Positions 17,917 to 27,405 are shown, counted from the stretch's first letter. The stretch is DNA of 64,000 nucleotides from Candidatus Fluviicola riflensis (GCA_002243285.1 CP022585.1:2158641-2222640); one strand, 5' to 3'. The notes: a model not told the origin generated them from the sequence alone. A program made the numbers and translations.

Positions 17917-18779
17917 AAAAGAAGAATGGATTTATCATCACTAAAAGTGATAAAACGGTTTTGGTCAATTGCCACACATCCGTTGACAGAACGATTGTGC
18001 CCACCTTGTTTGAATTCAATGCGCTGTGTGACTTTCCATTCGTTGCTGTCCCAGATTTTGATGGTTTTATCCATAGAAACAGTGATAATTTGGTCGCCGC
18101 ATTGCTCGATTCCGTAGATGGTTTGGTAATGTGCCGGCCATTCCTGTAACAATTTCCCGGTTGAAATATCCCAGAGTCGTAAATGCGCATCTTTTCCACC
18201 GGATAACAATGTATTCGTAATTTCATTGAAAGACACTGCCACTACACCACCTTCATGCGCCTGCTGTTTATTGATTTCATTAAAAGTCGGTAATTCCAAT
18301 TGTCGCCACGAACCATCCTGGCAGGCAATAAACAGTATGTTTCCGGCGTGTTTGATCGACCTGATCTTACCACAATCCAAATGAAAGGTTGTGAGCAGTT
18401 TTCCTGTATAATCCACGACGAGTATATGACCTTCGGCGTCGCCTAAAACCATCCATTTTTCTACCGGACAATCAACCACGCTAAACAATGCTTTTCCGAG
18501 GAAATTGTGTTCCCAAACCAATTGTTTCGAATCGGTGTTGATGGCGATAATCGTTCCGTTGGTACAACCGATAATGAGCAAGCGCTCGGACGCAACAATT
18601 CCAAGCGTATATGCCGGAGCGTCCAGTTTTACGGTAAAAGAATCCTGTTTTCCGTCGGAAGTATTCCAGCGGGTTACAAAACGGTCGCCTGCGGTACTGT
18701 AGATAAAATCGCCGAAAACGGTGCAGGCATAAACGGGGGCGCTATGTCCGGAAATAACAACCGATTTTCGCCACGTCAT
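17901..18779 (-). CDS. WD40 repeat protein
   Basis: 292 aa containing WD40 blades ending in WD-like dipeptides: VTRWNTSDG, LRLWDISTGKLLQEW, IKIWDSNEWKV, and others more diverged, enough for one seven-bladed propeller. No signal peptide, so cytoplasmic and probably a scaffold. It follows the ComA-like gene by four bases on the same strand. The last residues come from the AT-rich repeat. Confidence 0.88.
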   Translation of the reverse strand: MTWRKSVVISGHSAPVYACTVFGDFIYSTAGDRFVTRWNTSDGKQDSFTVKLDAPAYTLGIVASERLLIIGCTNGTIIAINTDSKQLVWEHNFLGKALFSVVDCPVEKWMVLGDAEGHILVVDYTGKLLTTFHLDCGKIRSIKHAGNILFIACQDGSWRQLELPTFNEINKQQAHEGGVVAVSFNEITNTLLSGGKDAHLRLWDISTGKLLQEWPAHYQTIYGIEQCGDQIITVSMDKTIKIWDSNEWKVTQRIEFKQGGHNRSVNGCVAIDQNRFITFSDDKSILLFEWKI

Positions 18780-18782
18780 GTG

Positions 18783-19598
18783 TTATGCTTCGTCTTCCAC
18801 CTCGTCAGAATCGACTTGTTTGAGCCGTTCAGCGTAATCAGAAGGAAGGAATTCAAAGAATGTATCGCCTCTCAATCCCAAACGCAGGCATTCCAGTGGG
18901 ATTACTTCATTCGGACCGATATTTCCAAGGTTCACGTTGGCGCCAAACAATTTCACGAACCATACCTGCTGGTTCTTTTGCGGTGCTTCCCACAAAATAT
19001 CTTCCGGATTTACACGGGCAATGATCTTGTTGATGAGCATGGTATGTGCTGTTCCGTTCGGACGAAAAACGCCGACGTTTCCAGCCTCACGACCTTCAGC
19101 GATTACCTTCCATGAACCTGCTTCGAGTTCGGTACTCATCATTTTGATCCAACGTCCCGGACTGATCAGAATACCGGAATCTTTTGAACCAACTTCCGAC
19201 ATAACAGTGCGGGTTTTTGATAAACGATGGATCAATTCCAGTTTTTCGTCGTGATTAATGATAATGGAGCCGTCTGAAATTTCAGCCAGGTCCATTTTGT
19301 ATTTATCGAGCAAACGAAGGTAATCTTCAAATTTCCCACGGGCATAAAATGCTTCAAAGAGCGTTCCGCCAAAGTAAGTACGCAAACCGGCATCTTTGTA
19401 CAATTGCAGTTTTTCTTCAAGGTTCTTGGTCACATATGCAGTTCCGAAACCAAACTTGACAATATCGGTCAAATGTGCGTTTCCTTCAACAAAGTGTTCT
19501 GCTTCGCGCAGACTTAATCCTTTATCCATCATCATGGTCAAACCATGATTCCGTGGTTGTTGTGTGCGTTCGGGAATGAACGGTAAGTCAAAATTCAT
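18783..19598 (-). CDS. Phosphosulfolactate synthase (ComA family)
   Basis: Adds sulfite to phosphoenolpyruvate to give (R)-phosphosulfolactate. The TIM-barrel family landmarks are VKFGFGTAYV, AGLRTYFGGTLFEAF, DLAEISDGSIII and SEVGSKDSG. In methanogens this starts coenzyme M synthesis; in bacteria it can lead to sulfolactate or other sulfonates. Bacteroidota make sulfonolipids from cysteate, and a link to that is possible but unproven. No ComB or ComC-like gene is next to it; the partner gene is the WD40 protein. 271 aa, full length. Confidence 0.85.
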   Translation of the reverse strand: MNFDLPFIPERTQQPRNHGLTMMMDKGLSLREAEHFVEGNAHLTDIVKFGFGTAYVTKNLEEKLQLYKDAGLRTYFGGTLFEAFYARGKFEDYLRLLDKYKMDLAEISDGSIIINHDEKLELIHRLSKTRTVMSEVGSKDSGILISPGRWIKMMSTELEAGSWKVIAEGREAGNVGVFRPNGTAHTMLINKIIARVNPEDILWEAPQKNQQVWFVKLFGANVNLGNIGPNEVIPLECLRLGLRGDTFFEFLPSDYAERLKQVDSDEVEDEA

Positions 19599-19656
19599 GT
19601 ATTTCTTGTACTAAATTGGGTCATTTTATACACAGGAAAAACCTGCATTTATTCAT

Positions 19657-21048
19657 TCAACGGGTCAAATTTACAAATTCCGGCACATTCATCAATTCGG
19701 GATAACGTACAAAAAGTTCTTTAGTCTTTTCTGGATCTTTTGCAAAGCATTCGGAAATGATAATAGTCGCCTCCTCCATACGTCCCGAAAGCCAGTTCAG
19801 GTACATAATAGGCAACAGCGCGAAAAAAGTATTGTTGTGAATGAGGTAGTCTTCTACAAAGGCGCGAACTCTTGTTGGATGATGTTCCAGAAGAAAATCA
19901 ACATAATCGAAAAAAGCATCTTCGTTGTTGGGCTCCAGCGCCAGGCATTTCAAATAAGCACTTTCGGCTTCGTCGAGTAATTCGCAATTTTCCAGCGCAC
20001 CGGCGTATACGTGATGGTAACCATCCATTTCCGGCTCTATTTCCAACGCACGCTCGATGTAATGCAAACTTTCCTTCGGTTTTCCCTGCAAATCTTTCAC
20101 GATGCCCAAACCAAGCCATGCTTCTGCCAGATTGGGTGCCAATGTCAAACTTTTTTGGTAGAATTCCCAGGCAAGATCGAGTTCTTCCAATTGTTCATTG
20201 GCTTCACCTAAGTAACAGTAAGTCAGCGCATCATCACCATCCAAGTCAATACATCGGGTGAAACATTCAATCGACTCATGGTATCGTTCCAGGGTCAGAT
20301 AAGCGTTCCCCATATTGAAATAAGCCGGCGAAAAATTGGCGTTGATCGCTACGCAATATTCATAGGCATTAAGCGCATCGGTGAAATTTTCGGCTTTTGA
20401 AAAGGTGTTTCCGAGATTGTACCAGGCTGTAAACGAGTATGGATTTTCGTCCAAAAAGTCGGTATAGGACTTCATAGCACGCTTGTAATCGCCCAGCTGA
20501 TCGAAGCAGAAAGCCAACTCATAAAGTGCTCCTTCATTTTTCGGATTGAGCCGCATGGCTTCTTCCAATACTTCTATTGCGCCGGAAAAATCACGCAACT
20601 GCTCTAATTCCGAAGCAAGGTCGAGGTAAATTTCATCTTTATCTTCCGAATCGGCCAGTTCGAGTGCATCACGAAAATAGCGAACAGCGCGTTTACTGTC
20701 ACGTAACTGACTGAATATAGCCGCTTTCGTAAGGATCAATTCAACCGAACGGCTGTCCATTTTCTCGGCTTCCGCCAAAATATTAAGCGCTTCTTTCAAC
20801 TGCCCCAAACCGGACATTGACTGTGCTTTACGAATAAAAAACAGGGCATGAAACGGGTATTGCTGAATTCCTATTTCTGCTGCGGCATTTGATTTTGTGT
20901 AATTACCATTGATGAGATAGTGATCAATTATCGCCTCAAGACGGTCGCTGTCATAGAAACCAACTGCATTTTGTGCCAGTTGTGTTTCGAAACGCTCCAA
21001 ATCTTCGCTCAAATGACCATCTTGTGGCTCTTCTTCCCAATCGAACAT
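19657..21048 (-). CDS. Tetratricopeptide repeat protein
   Basis: 463 aa of about eleven TPR units in 34-residue steps (for example DALNAYEYCVAINANFSPAYFNMGNAYLTL and repeats of LGLGIVKDLQGKP). No signal sequence or membrane helix; a cytoplasmic scaffold, widespread in the order. The 58-base gap to the ComA-like gene would allow co-transcription. Confidence 0.9.
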   Translation of the reverse strand: MFDWEEEPQDGHLSEDLERFETQLAQNAVGFYDSDRLEAIIDHYLINGNYTKSNAAAEIGIQQYPFHALFFIRKAQSMSGLGQLKEALNILAEAEKMDSRSVELILTKAAIFSQLRDSKRAVRYFRDALELADSEDKDEIYLDLASELEQLRDFSGAIEVLEEAMRLNPKNEGALYELAFCFDQLGDYKRAMKSYTDFLDENPYSFTAWYNLGNTFSKAENFTDALNAYEYCVAINANFSPAYFNMGNAYLTLERYHESIECFTRCIDLDGDDALTYCYLGEANEQLEELDLAWEFYQKSLTLAPNLAEAWLGLGIVKDLQGKPKESLHYIERALEIEPEMDGYHHVYAGALENCELLDEAESAYLKCLALEPNNEDAFFDYVDFLLEHHPTRVRAFVEDYLIHNNTFFALLPIMYLNWLSGRMEEATIIISECFAKDPEKTKELFVRYPELMNVPEFVNLTR

Positions 21049-21276
21049 AGACCGATTTATCTTATTTAAGATAAAGGTACGACTTTTCAGATTGATTCAT
21101 CGGTGATGAAGGAGAGTTTACACACATGTTTTTCACATTCTTGTAAAAACCAGGTTGTATAACCATTTTTTCACCGCAAATGAGCAAAGAAAAGGATAAG
21201 TTTGAGTTGTGAAAAAACATTAAATGGACATCGGGAGAAACATCTTGTGGATTTCCTGAACTAAAACCAACAATGA

Positions 21277-21924
21277 TTGAGCAGCAATCTCTATATATTC
21301 AGTGGATTAGGAACGGATCATCGCGTTTTTCAACGAGTCGATTTCGGTGAATGGAATCCGAAGTATATTCAATGGATCACACCCGAAAAACAGGAAACAA
21401 TAGAGCAATATGCCTTGAGATTGTCAAAACAAATTCCTGAAGAAAATCCTACAATCATCGGGTTGTCTTTTGGCGGAATGGTGGCTATTGAGGTCTCTAA
21501 ACTTTTAAATCCTAAACAATTAATTCTGCTTGCAACTGCGAAAACGAAACAGGAAATTCCATGGTATTACAAAGCAGCAGGAAAAATGAATCTGCACAGA
21601 CTCTTACCGTTACGATTTCTGACACATTCAACTACTCTTTCCAACTGGTTCTTTGGTACAACCGATGCCTTTGACCGCAATTTACTGAAGCAAATACTTT
21701 TGGAAACCAATCCTGTGTTTCTGAAATGGTCCATTGACCAAATTGTAAAATGGAACAACGAAACTCTAATTGAGAACGGTACTCACATCCATGGAACGAA
21801 TGATCGAATTCTACCGAAGCAATTTGTAAAAGCAGATTGTTCCATAGAACGTGGCGGGCATTTTATGACGGTTAATAAAGCTGATGAAGTTTCTTTGCTA
21901 ATTCAACAAATCATCAAATCTTAA
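21277..21924 (+). CDS. Alpha/beta hydrolase
   Basis: Small alpha/beta hydrolase (215 aa). Nucleophile Ser64 in GLSFGG, Asp176 in HGTNDRILP and His195 in RGGHFM form a complete triad; the oxyanion segment is FSGLGTDHRVF. The start must be the TTG at 21277, since the ATG four bases upstream is out of frame. Substrate unknown. About 230 bases of leader region upstream contain no gene. Confidence 0.85.
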   Translation: MSSNLYIFSGLGTDHRVFQRVDFGEWNPKYIQWITPEKQETIEQYALRLSKQIPEENPTIIGLSFGGMVAIEVSKLLNPKQLILLATAKTKQEIPWYYKAAGKMNLHRLLPLRFLTHSTTLSNWFFGTTDAFDRNLLKQILLETNPVFLKWSIDQIVKWNNETLIENGTHIHGTNDRILPKQFVKADCSIERGGHFMTVNKADEVSLLIQQIIKS

Positions 21925-22011
21925 TCGACCAATTCTCCTATTTAACGTGAGTTCGGGATAAGAGTTTGATTAATTGATCGCGATTGTCATCCTTTTGTCT
22001 CTCTGCCATAC

Positions 22012-22042
22012 TTGGTTATTCAACTTTGATTCTTTACATTTG
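22012..22042 (+). promoter_or_regulatory. Bacteroidota promoter TTG-N20-TACATTTG
   Basis: -33 TTG at 22012-22014 and -7 TACATTTG at 22035-22042, 20 bases apart, matching the phylum consensus. It lies 24 bases upstream of the ATG at 22067. Confidence 0.7.
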
Positions 22043-22066
22043 TTAGTTAAAACCAATAAAATCTAT

Positions 22067-23971
22067 ATGAAATTGATAATCAATAACTTACCTAAAAGAA
22101 GAAGCATTATTCTTGTCGTAGCTCTACTCTTTACAACGATCAGATTATTGGCCCAAAAGGAAGTCGAATACATCAATCCTCCGCTAATCTCCAGCGATTA
22201 TTACACCATCGAAGTCAAGGAAATTCTTGCAACCTCAGAGTCTTTCAAATTTGATTTGGTAATTGAGAACAAAAGCAGTGATAAAGTATTGCTTTTAGAC
22301 CCGTCTAAAATTTCAATTTATTTCAATGATGTAGCCTATTATCCAGTTAAATCAGGGCTCGTTGCGAAAATAACCAGCAAGGAAGATCCGGTGATCATGA
22401 TTGCCCCAAAATCGAAAAAAAAGGAAGCGATTACAGTTGAAGGTAATGCCAATTTCAAATTAGAAGCTGTAAAAATTGTGATTCCTAACATTAGTTACAA
22501 TGGCGCACTTCAGCCTGCTCCAACTTTACCTGCATATACCGTAAGTGCATTACCCAAAGTAGTGGATCCGGCTATAGGTGAAGTTAATATCGTGGAACTT
22601 GAACTGAAAAAACAGAAATGGACCGCAAAACTTGATATTATCCGTAATTCGACCAGCGAAATTATTTTGGTAGATCTCACAAAAATCAAAGGTATTTCAA
22701 AAACGGGAGCTGAACTTGCTACAACAGCAAAATCACCTTTGGGAATCAATAAATACGATTTTAATGATGAAAAAATTGCTTTAAAACCAGGAGCTGAATA
22801 CAAACTCTATCTTTCTATTGATGATCTCGACGCAAGTTTGAATGAAATTAGTCTTGCGGGTGTTTTCGAGCGTTATAGTATTGCTGAGTTGACTATTGCT
22901 CCGATACTAGTGAGAAAAGTTGGCAGTGATGTAGCAAAAACAGAAACGCCAAAAACCACACCACCAGTTCAACAGAGTACACCGGTTACCCAGAGTACAC
23001 CAATTACACAGAGCACACCGGTTACTCAAAGTACACCGGTTACACAGAGCGCACCAGCCACTTCTAATTCTCAATGTGCACCGTTTATTGGCAATCCGGC
23101 CGCAGGTAAAGTAAAGGTCAATTTTTATAACAATGATGGTTATTGCTTTGAAGTGCTTTCACCGGGCAGTTCTTATACGAATGGAACAACCAACAACGCA
23201 ACCATTTACTTTAATTATGGCAAAGCGAATATCATTATCAAAATGAATGGAGCGGTAATCATTGAAGAGGAAATCAAAAATACTCAAACTATGCAGGCTG
23301 TTTCCTACATGATCAAAAATAAAAAAGGAGAATGGTCATTGGATAGACAAGCAATGGAAATAACTCCTGAAGCACAGGCACGCATGGATCAAATGCAAGC
23401 TGATTCAAAAGCATGGCATGAAGAAAATAAAAAAGAATCAGAAGAGTGGCACGCAGAACAAAGTGCAAAACATGAGGCATTGGTGAAAGAAAATGAAAAG
23501 GATGACGAAGAAGATGCTAAAAGCAGTGGTACTTCCGGAAGCAGCGGAGGAACATCAGGAGGTGGTTCCGGGAATACCAAAATATCAGGATCAGGATCAA
23601 CTACTTTTACGATCACTTATAAAGGAACTCCGGTTTGTAATACTGAAATTTCATTCATTCAGGGTGGCTCCAGAGTAGCTGGCGGTACTACAAATGATAA
23701 TGGCGCTTTCAAATCTGATTTCAATGGTACGATTGGAGTAGCTTTTACCGTAAAAGGTCAACGGGGTAATACCACATGGGAAATAAAAGATTTTTATGCT
23801 TTGCCTAATAACGACCCGGAAATCGGTTTGCGTCTTGAAGATTTCGAGAAACAAATGGATGAAATGTCACAAATGGCTGGCGAACAAGACAGCGAAATGG
23901 GAGCTATCATGGGTGGATTTACAGCTGCTGTAAGTGTTGCCGGATGGGGAGTTACAGACGGTTGCAAGTAA
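22067..23971 (+). CDS. Large secreted hypothetical protein with QSTPVT repeats
   Basis: The ATG at 22067 gives a signal peptide (MKLIINNLPKRRSIILVVALLFTTIRLLAQ); the in-frame upstream extension is inside the promoter. The mature protein has two beta-rich blocks (40-310), then five copies of a QSTPVT-type hexapeptide (18-bp DNA unit, 22968-23058). Next come a domain with two cysteines and many aromatic strands (SQCAPFIGNP...), a charged coiled-coil (MDQMQADSKAWHEENKKES), a Gly-Ser linker, and a C-terminal Ig/carboxypeptidase-regulatory-like domain (TFTITYKGTPVCNTEISF). The final stretch is DGCK. Likely surface or periplasmic; function unknown. Confidence 0.85.
   Translation: MKLIINNLPKRRSIILVVALLFTTIRLLAQKEVEYINPPLISSDYYTIEVKEILATSESFKFDLVIENKSSDKVLLLDPSKISIYFNDVAYYPVKSGLVAKITSKEDPVIMIAPKSKKKEAITVEGNANFKLEAVKIVIPNISYNGALQPAPTLPAYTVSALPKVVDPAIGEVNIVELELKKQKWTAKLDIIRNSTSEIILVDLTKIKGISKTGAELATTAKSPLGINKYDFNDEKIALKPGAEYKLYLSIDDLDASLNEISLAGVFERYSIAELTIAPILVRKVGSDVAKTETPKTTPPVQQSTPVTQSTPITQSTPVTQSTPVTQSAPATSNSQCAPFIGNPAAGKVKVNFYNNDGYCFEVLSPGSSYTNGTTNNATIYFNYGKANIIIKMNGAVIIEEEIKNTQTMQAVSYMIKNKKGEWSLDRQAMEITPEAQARMDQMQADSKAWHEENKKESEEWHAEQSAKHEALVKENEKDDEEDAKSSGTSGSSGGTSGGGSGNTKISGSGSTTFTITYKGTPVCNTEISFIQGGSRVAGGTTNDNGAFKSDFNGTIGVAFTVKGQRGNTTWEIKDFYALPNNDPEIGLRLEDFEKQMDEMSQMAGEQDSEMGAIMGGFTAAVSVAGWGVTDGCK
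22968..23058 (+). repeat. Tandem 18-bp coding repeat
   Basis: Five in-frame units encoding QSTPVT, QSTPIT, QSTPVT, QSTPVT and QSAPAT. The units differ at wobble positions, so the array is not brand new. It forms a Thr/Pro linker between two parts of the secreted protein. Confidence 0.85.
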
Positions 23972-23990
23972 TTTAAACCGAGCGTATTGA

Positions 23991-24028
23991 ATGCCACTCG
24001 AAATATTTTTTTCAAGTGGCATTTTTTT
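23991..24028 (+). terminator. Rho-independent terminator
   Basis: Stem ATGCCACT / AGTGGCAT, a 16-base loop and seven T, 19 bases after the secreted repeat protein. Confidence 0.8.
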
Positions 24029-24055
24029 ATGATACAAATGAGTTAGAAATAAAAC

Positions 24056-24208
24056 TTCACCACAGCGCTTACGCTGTAGCTTCAGCGAAGGAGCACGTTT
24101 TTTTTGAAGGAAAGGCGTGTTAAGTTCTCAAAGGAATTTTGTAAAGACGGTCTTTGTGAACTTTGTAACATGTCAAACTTGCCCTTTTCTTTTTTCTTTG
24201 TGGTGAAA
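24056..24208. repeat. CACCACA-type imperfect inverted repeat
   Basis: Outer arms TTCACCACA (left) and TGTGGTGAA (right) enclose a block with GCGCTTACGCTGTAGC, then AGCTTCAGCGAAGGAGCA (24078-24095). The last 18 bases are identical to 57447-57464. The left 25 bases, reversed, match 41949-41973 with about three differences. No gene is visible in 23972-24295 apart from the terminator and this element. Confidence 0.6.
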
Positions 24209-24295
24209 TTAAATTGTAATTCACATTAGTTTCCAATCGGAGTGCCATAGGGTTGTCAGTGAACCGCATTACTTTCGGCGCTTAACTTTAAGAAC

Positions 24296-24748
24296 ATGAC
24301 AACAATTGATTCATTCCACATCATCGGAATTTCGGTACGCACTACCAATGAAAATGCACAATCGGCAACAGATATCGGGGCGCTTTGGCAACGGTTTATG
24401 GCGGAACAAATTATGGCAAAGATTCCGTCGAAAACAGATAACGACATTGTTTGCGTATACACCGATTACGAAAAAGACCACACTGCTCCATACACTACTT
24501 TACTGGGTTGTAAAGTCGAAAACCTGGACCATATTCCCGAAGGAATGACCGGTAAAACAATCAATTCCAATTCGTATGAACAATTTACTGCTGTCGGAAA
24601 CGCACAGGAAGGCGCTGTTTACAACGAATGGATAAAAATCTGGAATTCAGATCTAAACCGTGCTTATACCGCCGATTTTGAAGTTTATAGCGCTGAATCG
24701 TTTGATCCGGTAAATGGTAAAGTTCCGATATTTATTGCTGTAAAATGA
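24296..24748 (+). CDS. GyrI-like / effector-binding domain protein
   Basis: 150 aa consisting only of the GyrI-like small-molecule-binding domain also found at the C-terminus of AraC and MerR regulators: FHIIGISVRTTNEN, IGALWQRFM, VYTDYEKDHTAPYTTLLGCKV and FAVGNAQ-like QFTAVGNAQ. There is no DNA-binding part, so it is probably a ligand-binding or hydrolase-type SRPBCC-like stand-alone. 4-base overlap with the next gene. Confidence 0.88.
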   Translation: MTTIDSFHIIGISVRTTNENAQSATDIGALWQRFMAEQIMAKIPSKTDNDIVCVYTDYEKDHTAPYTTLLGCKVENLDHIPEGMTGKTINSNSYEQFTAVGNAQEGAVYNEWIKIWNSDLNRAYTADFEVYSAESFDPVNGKVPIFIAVK

Positions 24749-25086
24749 CACAGGTCGATGACTTTTTTCTGAAACAGCAAGAACCTGTAAAATCGTGTTT
24801 GCTGGCGTTGAAATCGGTGATTCAGAACATTGATCCGGAAATCGAATTGAGCCTTCGCTACGGAATGCCGTTTTTTATCTTGAAAGGAAAACGGTTCTGT
24901 TATTTGTGGATCCATAAAAAATACCGGCAGCCGTACATCGGTTTTGTGGATGGAAACCAAATGAATCACCCGGAATTACTACAGGAAGACAGAACACGGA
25001 TGAAAATTCTGCTGATTGATCCGGAGAAAGACATTCCGGTTGAGTTGGTGGAATTACTAGTGGAAGAAGCCATGAAATTGCTTTAA
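24745..25086 (+). CDS. DUF1801 domain protein
   Basis: 113 aa, YdhG-like: PEIELSLRYGMPFFILKGKRFCYLWIHKKYRQPYIGF is the DUF1801 core. It is coupled to the GyrI-like gene, and the two often occur in the same genomic settings. Function not established. Confidence 0.88.
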   Translation: MTQVDDFFLKQQEPVKSCLLALKSVIQNIDPEIELSLRYGMPFFILKGKRFCYLWIHKKYRQPYIGFVDGNQMNHPELLQEDRTRMKILLIDPEKDIPVELVELLVEEAMKLL

Positions 25087-25100
25087 AACAACATTAAATC

Positions 25101-25165
25101 CCGTTCGTAATTTTGCAAATTGGCATGTCAATTATTGCGCTGTAAATTCGCGAAATTACGAACGG
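25101..25165. repeat. Long hairpin with 16-base arms
   Basis: Arms 25101-25116 (CCGTTCGTAATTTTGC) and 25150-25165 (GCGAAATTACGAACGG) pair at 15 of 16 positions. A second small stem AATTG / CAATT lies inside. It sits between the DUF1801 and MpaB-like genes without a T-run. Confidence 0.65.
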
Positions 25166-25216
25166 TTATTTGGTCTGAAAATGACTACTTTTAGTGCTTA
25201 AAATGCGCTCGCGGCA

Positions 25217-26431
25217 ATGATCCCAAATCGTTTCACATATCCTTCACCCGGCTTTGATTTTTACTGGAAACAGGGACGTGGACGAAAAATGTTGCGAAAG
25301 TTGGACAAAATTCCCGGAAAGGAACTCATTGAACAGCACATTCCCCTACTCTTTGAATTTGATCAGCTTGCCGATGAAGTGGTTCGTGAAACGTATCTCA
25401 AACTTGGTTATCAAAAAACTGACGCACTTTTAAATACCATTTTCGAAGCGGGAATTGAAGCTGCCCCAGAAGCCCCGGAATCATTGAAACAATTGTTCAG
25501 AGAAGTGAACACCGTTCCCGAATGGCTGGATTGGACAAAACTCGAACAAGGATCAGCATTTTGCAGAAGAAGTAGTTCTCTTGGTTTAGTTGTGTTACGC
25601 AACTATTGTTTAATGGGTGGTTACGAATCGGCAGCCATCAACAAACCATTGATCTTTACCGGAGCGCTCAAAAAAGGCGACGCCAAACGCATTGCCGAAA
25701 CCACGGAATTCTGGGTGGCAATTACCCATAAAAATGCGCTCAATCAAAACGCTGCCGGATTTAAATATGCCGTAAAAGTGCGTTTAATGCATGCTTACGC
25801 ACGTGTTTCTGTGCGCAAAATGCCCGAATGGGAAAACGAATCGTGGGGCGAACCGATTAATTTGTGGGACATGATCGCCACCAATCTCGGATTTTCATTA
25901 GTGTTTATGGAAGGCTTGAAAAACCTCGGATTAAAACCCAATCAGCAGGAAATTGAAGGATTGTTTCATTTGTGGAAATATGTCGGTTACTTATTGGGAA
26001 TTCCGGCGCATTACCTTCCCGATACCGAGAAACAAGCCATTGCCGAACTCTATAAATGGACGATCACGCAACCGCCAGCCGATGAAGACACCCAAGCATT
26101 GGCGCAAGCCCTGATGAATGAACCGTACAATGTTTCGTTCCCGAAATACCTGTGGCAAAAACGATTGGTGCTCAATGTTCACCTGGCTTACAATTACTTT
26201 TTCCTGGGGAAACGCTCCTGCAATGAAATGGGATTACCTAAATCTTCACTTGGTTTTTTACCACGTTTGGTTCCTGTTTTCCGATTTATTCCCGAAATGA
26301 TTACGCAACGCAGCAAGCGCTACTACGACAAACGTGTCGAAAACGGACGAAAAAAACAGGAACACATCAAAGACCTTTTCCTGGAAGGACATTCGGCAGC
26401 TTTGGCACATCATCCACATCGGGCAAAGTAA
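25217..26431 (+). CDS. MpaB/Lcp-like oxygenase (DUF2236)
   Basis: Heme-dependent oxygenase-like family that includes latex-clearing protein and fungal MpaB. The conserved segment VKVRLMHAYARV places His192 as the likely proximal heme ligand, with flanking arginines (Arg189, Arg196). All-helical, 404 aa, no signal peptide, unlike secreted rubber oxygenases. Substrate unknown; a lipid or terpenoid is possible. Basic C-terminal tail with a His-rich end (AHHPHRAK). Confidence 0.85.
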   Translation: MIPNRFTYPSPGFDFYWKQGRGRKMLRKLDKIPGKELIEQHIPLLFEFDQLADEVVRETYLKLGYQKTDALLNTIFEAGIEAAPEAPESLKQLFREVNTVPEWLDWTKLEQGSAFCRRSSSLGLVVLRNYCLMGGYESAAINKPLIFTGALKKGDAKRIAETTEFWVAITHKNALNQNAAGFKYAVKVRLMHAYARVSVRKMPEWENESWGEPINLWDMIATNLGFSLVFMEGLKNLGLKPNQQEIEGLFHLWKYVGYLLGIPAHYLPDTEKQAIAELYKWTITQPPADEDTQALAQALMNEPYNVSFPKYLWQKRLVLNVHLAYNYFFLGKRSCNEMGLPKSSLGFLPRLVPVFRFIPEMITQRSKRYYDKRVENGRKKQEHIKDLFLEGHSAALAHHPHRAK

Positions 26432-26503
26432 AAATGCTTCTCAAATAGTGTTAAATCTGTCCATAGCATGTTCCTGATCCGTATTTTCGGCAAAACTCAT
26501 GAC

Positions 26504-26956
26504 ATGAAATTGTTCTTTTTGGCTTCGGCGATTCTTCTCTGTTCTTTCAGTCAACCTTTTGTTCCGGGCTGTGACGAGCGCATCTTTGCCTGGGAACAAC
26601 AAACGGCCAATGATGAACGTTTTGTTGATTTCCCTAAGGTTTCAGGAAAGAAAAATGGTCCTAAATATGTTGGTGGTGACAAAGGATTAGACAAACTAAT
26701 CCGCGAAAAACTCATTCTGTCGGAAGATGCTCAGGGCCATGTATTTAACCTCAATTATTATTTTGTGGTCAATTGTGATGGTTCTATCGGCGATGTCGTG
26801 ATTTTGGGAGATGAAATCGTAACTGAATGGACGAATATCCGGAACATTATTGTACACACTGTAGGATGGAAACCGGCGCTTTTCAACAAGAAACCCGTAA
26901 ATTGTATCTATTTTCGCACCCTGATGATTAACGGTAAAGAATATACATCCAAATGA
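26504..26956 (+). CDS. Secreted TonB-C-terminal-like protein
   Basis: Signal peptide MKLFFLASAILLCSFSQ begins at the ATG 26504; the frame extends upstream to 26468 but without a signal-like start. The mature part (GGDKGLDKLIREKL, FVVNCDGSIGDVVILGDEIVTEW, WKPALFNKKPVNC) follows the layout of a TonB C-terminal domain with a single Cys pair. It probably acts in the periplasm, and the link to energy transduction is only fold-level. Overlaps the next gene by 4 bases. Confidence 0.75.
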   Translation: MKLFFLASAILLCSFSQPFVPGCDERIFAWEQQTANDERFVDFPKVSGKKNGPKYVGGDKGLDKLIREKLILSEDAQGHVFNLNYYFVVNCDGSIGDVVILGDEIVTEWTNIRNIIVHTVGWKPALFNKKPVNCIYFRTLMINGKEYTSK

Positions 26957-27405
26957 AATTCCAGGTTCTGATTGCAGCTGTTTTCAGCACATTTCTCTTC
27001 TTTTTTATGACAAATCTGCTTTACGGATTTTCGCCATTAGTTGATGAGATAACAGCTTCATTGGATTATCACCTTTTTTGGTCCATTTCCATCATCGATG
27101 CTACTGTTTTTGCATTAATTCCTTGGATTGTATTGATCCTGATACGAACAGGAGAAAAACAAACGCTCAAACATCAACTGGGGCTAACTGCTTTATTTCT
27201 GATTGGTGCATTTATCTTCTTTATCTTCGGTTTTTTGATGATGAGCATCAAAACAAGCCCCAATCCATTGTTTCCGAGTTACTTGAAATTTCAGCCATTC
27301 AGCCACTATTGGGCACTATGTTTCGCGTTGAGTAACCTGCTTATTTCGGGTATGTATCTGTTCGACCGCAAACGGAAACGTGATGAGCAAGACGTGATTG
27401 ACTAA
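26953..27405 (+). CDS. Small four-helix membrane protein, unknown
   Basis: 150 aa with four hydrophobic helices (about 5-28, 40-65, 75-100, 115-140) and a charged tail DRKRKRDEQD. I recognise no family. Translationally coupled to the TonB-C-like gene. Confidence 0.75.
   Translation: MKFQVLIAAVFSTFLFFFMTNLLYGFSPLVDEITASLDYHLFWSISIIDATVFALIPWIVLILIRTGEKQTLKHQLGLTALFLIGAFIFFIFGFLMMSIKTSPNPLFPSYLKFQPFSHYWALCFALSNLLISGMYLFDRKRKRDEQDVID

Noticed and set aside
21049-21276. Possible riboswitch or RNA in the 228-base gap before the hydrolase
   Set aside because: No convincing stem set or known aptamer core could be recognised by eye.
22968-23058. Possible CRISPR-like array
   Set aside because: Units are 18 bases without spacers, in frame with a coding region, and encode a Thr/Pro linker.
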